From Varroa destructor (taxonomy: Eukaryota; Arthropoda; Arachnida; Mesostigmata; Varroidae), in assembly GCF_002443255.2 (NCBI RefSeq), contig NW_019211456.1, forward strand, positions 19,267,557-19,331,556: a DNA stretch of 64,000 nt, given 5' to 3'. Made by a program: the position numbers and the translations under genes. The notes below the pieces were generated by a model. It ran no database searches, was not told the origin of the DNA, and worked only from the letters and a program-made list of their open reading frames with translations. Below are positions 61,701 to 64,000 of the stretch, in pieces; positions within the stretch are counted from its first letter, which is position 1; each line of letters begins with the position of its first letter.

Positions 61701-64000
61701 TGTTACATTCTAATATGCTTAATTGTGTTTTAAAATAAATTTTCTTTGTTGTAAAATTAATCTCAATCCGATCGTCCTTCTAATTAGTTATACGAAAGAA
61801 CATTTAGAAAATTATAACTCGTTACATATTGTATATATATATTTACTGCTACTATCAGTCATACGTATGTACATGTATGTTTGAAGATTCAAAAGCATAT
61901 ATTCTGTGCGAGCTGATGGTGGTCTTGGAGTGAGGGTAACGCTTCAGGGTTCTACCAGCTACGAGTGAAAGGGCGCAGGTGGTCATTCGGCCTTTCTTAA
62001 AAGAGCCATTTCCTACTAAGGCTATCCGACCAGTCGGCTGAAACCGAACCGGCGGTCTGCCCTTAGCATTCGAATGGCGGCGGCGCTCGACGCTGGTCAA
62101 ACGTTGGACGTGCAAACAGTTTTGATGAACTACGTGCACAAAAAAGAGCGCAGAAAAAGGCACCTAGTAGGAATACGGGCCAATAGGATCGTGGAACGGC
62201 TCTAGGTACGACGCAAACATGTCTCGGACATTCCTCGTTCTCTCCTCCCGTCATAGCACTATCTTAGCTAGCCAGCAAGGGCTACTGAGAGACGATCCTT
62301 CTAAATGTTATCGTCTGCGGTAACCGCACCTGTGTCTACCACGTACTCCTATGCTACGACCCGTTTCGAGCCAACAGCTTCTACCACGCACTTTTTATAT
62401 GGCATCCGAGCGTCTTAATTGCGTCCATTACCCGCTACTGATGCCAACGGAAACACGAGCTGACAATGAAATACAACGACTGGTTGGTGGAAGCCCTGCT
62501 CAAGAACTCAGAGACGCTACTAGCGCCAGATAATTCTTCAGGCGCTTATTCATCCCTGTCGGAGATATGAAATGTGCATAAAGATCCCTTTGAATATCCG
62601 TTAATGCGATGTTTCATACGTTGACGACATATCGAGCATAACATACGTATCTTCGAAGTAGAAAATATATCTTCGGGATATGCTGTTTCAAAGTAGTCGT
62701 TGCTACTTGGTGGGTTAACAGAATTAACGTCTATGAATTTTATTTATTAAGTGTTTTTCTCTGCAAATGTTTGTTCGATTCAGAACGATATTGCGGTACG
62801 TTGACCATTAATTGTTCGACGCGTACTGCTTTGTACGCACATGCCTGCACTGCTTGCCTCCGTAACATAACTTGTGTATAGTCCTATTCGAATTGTTTCA
62901 CTACGATTATTTATTTTCGTGGATTCGTGACAGAGAGGGGCGCGGGCAGTCCCTACCGAGCGAATGCTCTACCCTATATCAAATCATGATTGCCTCAAAC
63001 CGCTCATCGCATTGAGTGGAACACATTCTTGTCTTCTCCGTTTCGTAGTTCCGCTATCAGCTTTCGCGCTTCGATATCGAATGATCGAATAGGAGGTTGG
63101 TGATGGTAACGACGATGGCAGCGGCGGGGCTGTAGTGCCTCACAGCTTGTTTTGGTTGTGGCTAGGCGGGCATTCAGCCCCTATAGGCCTCGTATCTCGG
63201 CGTTTTCGGGCGCTTTCTGACTCCTCCTTGCTCTTCAGCCCGTGTTCTCTCTGCCCTCCGTGTATTCTCGCGTGCAAGCTGCAACTATCGACCGTCCGAG
63301 TTTCTTTCGCTCTCAGACAATATTGCGGTTAACACATTCCTTTGTGGTTTGCCATGTTTTATCCCCCGTAATATGCGATCGGTTGCAACGTATTGTCGTA
63401 TGTTACGAAGGCCGATGGTCCGCGAAAAGGAACAGGTAGTTTTGTCGGGAGCGGTAGCATGTCTTCTGCGTCGGAGTCTCGATAACGCAAGAATGCATTC
63501 GTCAACTGAACGGAGCTACTCGTAGTTACAGCAGCAGATGACCACACAAACAATTACCTGTTTATCTGCAGTAGCCCACTTACTCCAATGATCGCACATG
63601 CACGCACACACGCTGTACACAATCACACAAGCGTTTGTGTCACACACGAGTTATATTTACACGAAAAATCAGGATAGCGGCTAAAGGTTTTAAAGCAGAC
63701 GGCTATGGCAGTTGACGATTTCGCAAACATCTACAAACGGCTAACTTAAATGGGATGGTGAGATCTTTGAGGCCCACAGTGATGCCTGGGAGAGAAAAGC
63801 TACGAAGATTCCTATGGTTATAATAATAATAATAGTAATGAACGTATACATACCGTATGCCGAAAGAAATAAGTAGGTGTGATTAATTCAAATAACCGAA
63901 CGACTCAGGCTAAATTGTTGACAAGGTTCTTCCCATGACAGTCACATCTGTATATATATACAGGTTCATGTTAGGACGCAAAGAGTAGCTCCGTCGTGGA
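49742..64000 (+). other. Probable start of the long Shal intron following the first coding exon
   Basis: The donor GTAAGT at 49742 opens an intron with no Shal exon seen in the remaining 14.3 kb; I looked by eye for the YGDMVP and S6 region without success. The segment includes an (AT)n repeat at about 50247-50267 and an (AGC)n run at about 52376-52395. The open frames at 56611-56886, 57443-57670, 57806-58270, 60123-60455 (-) and 61855-62163 (-) have no family motif that I know. The last 2 kb are GC-richer. An unrelated gene nested in the intron cannot be ruled out. Confidence 0.55.

Overview
The window is animal nuclear DNA, most likely from an arthropod. I assembled five protein-coding genes from both strands. 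Four are complete or cut only by the window edge, and the fifth has only its first coding exon here. The N-terminus of the Shal (Kv4) channel is close to the form known from arthropods. The window also has compact introns with GT-AG borders, a decayed mariner element, and long CAA/CAG-type triplet repeats. A mite or tick fits the intron-rich but compact gene structure, but this is inference. No sign of a bacterial, phage or viral system was seen.

Layout. Bases 1-271 (minus strand) hold the first 90 codons of a phosphatidylserine synthase of the PTDSS1 type, running off the left edge. An AT-rich gene-free stretch with two inverted repeats follows. A two-exon NATD1-like acetyltransferase lies at 7137-7647 (+). 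A dead mariner copy lies at about 8070-9300 (+). SMC5 occupies 9801-18015 (-) with 15 coding exons whose phases all agree, giving 1054 aa. The small spliceosomal protein SmG (two exons, 75 aa) is at 19366-20133 (+), divergent from SMC5. A single-exon TMEM126-like mitochondrial membrane protein is at 21734-22429 (-), convergent with SmG.

From about 22.5 to 36.5 kb I recognise no gene. From about 36.5 to 48.6 kb the sequence becomes richer in GC and in triplet repeats and leads into the first coding exon of Shal at 48627-49741 (+). That exon ends inside the potassium selectivity filter. The remaining 14 kb looks like the start of the next Shal intron, because I found no downstream Shal exon.

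The genes do unrelated housekeeping or neuronal jobs (lipid synthesis, acetyl transfer, DNA repair, splicing, mitochondrial assembly, membrane excitability). They are neighbours rather than a pathway. No previously undescribed system is evident. The items most worth checking are four compact inverted repeats (one inside an SMC5 intron), a cluster of CRE-like sites at 36.55-36.78 kb, the pattern of tryptophan codons turned to stops in the mariner copy, a possible 42-nt intron ahead of the TMEM126 gene, and the long repeat-rich region ahead of Shal.
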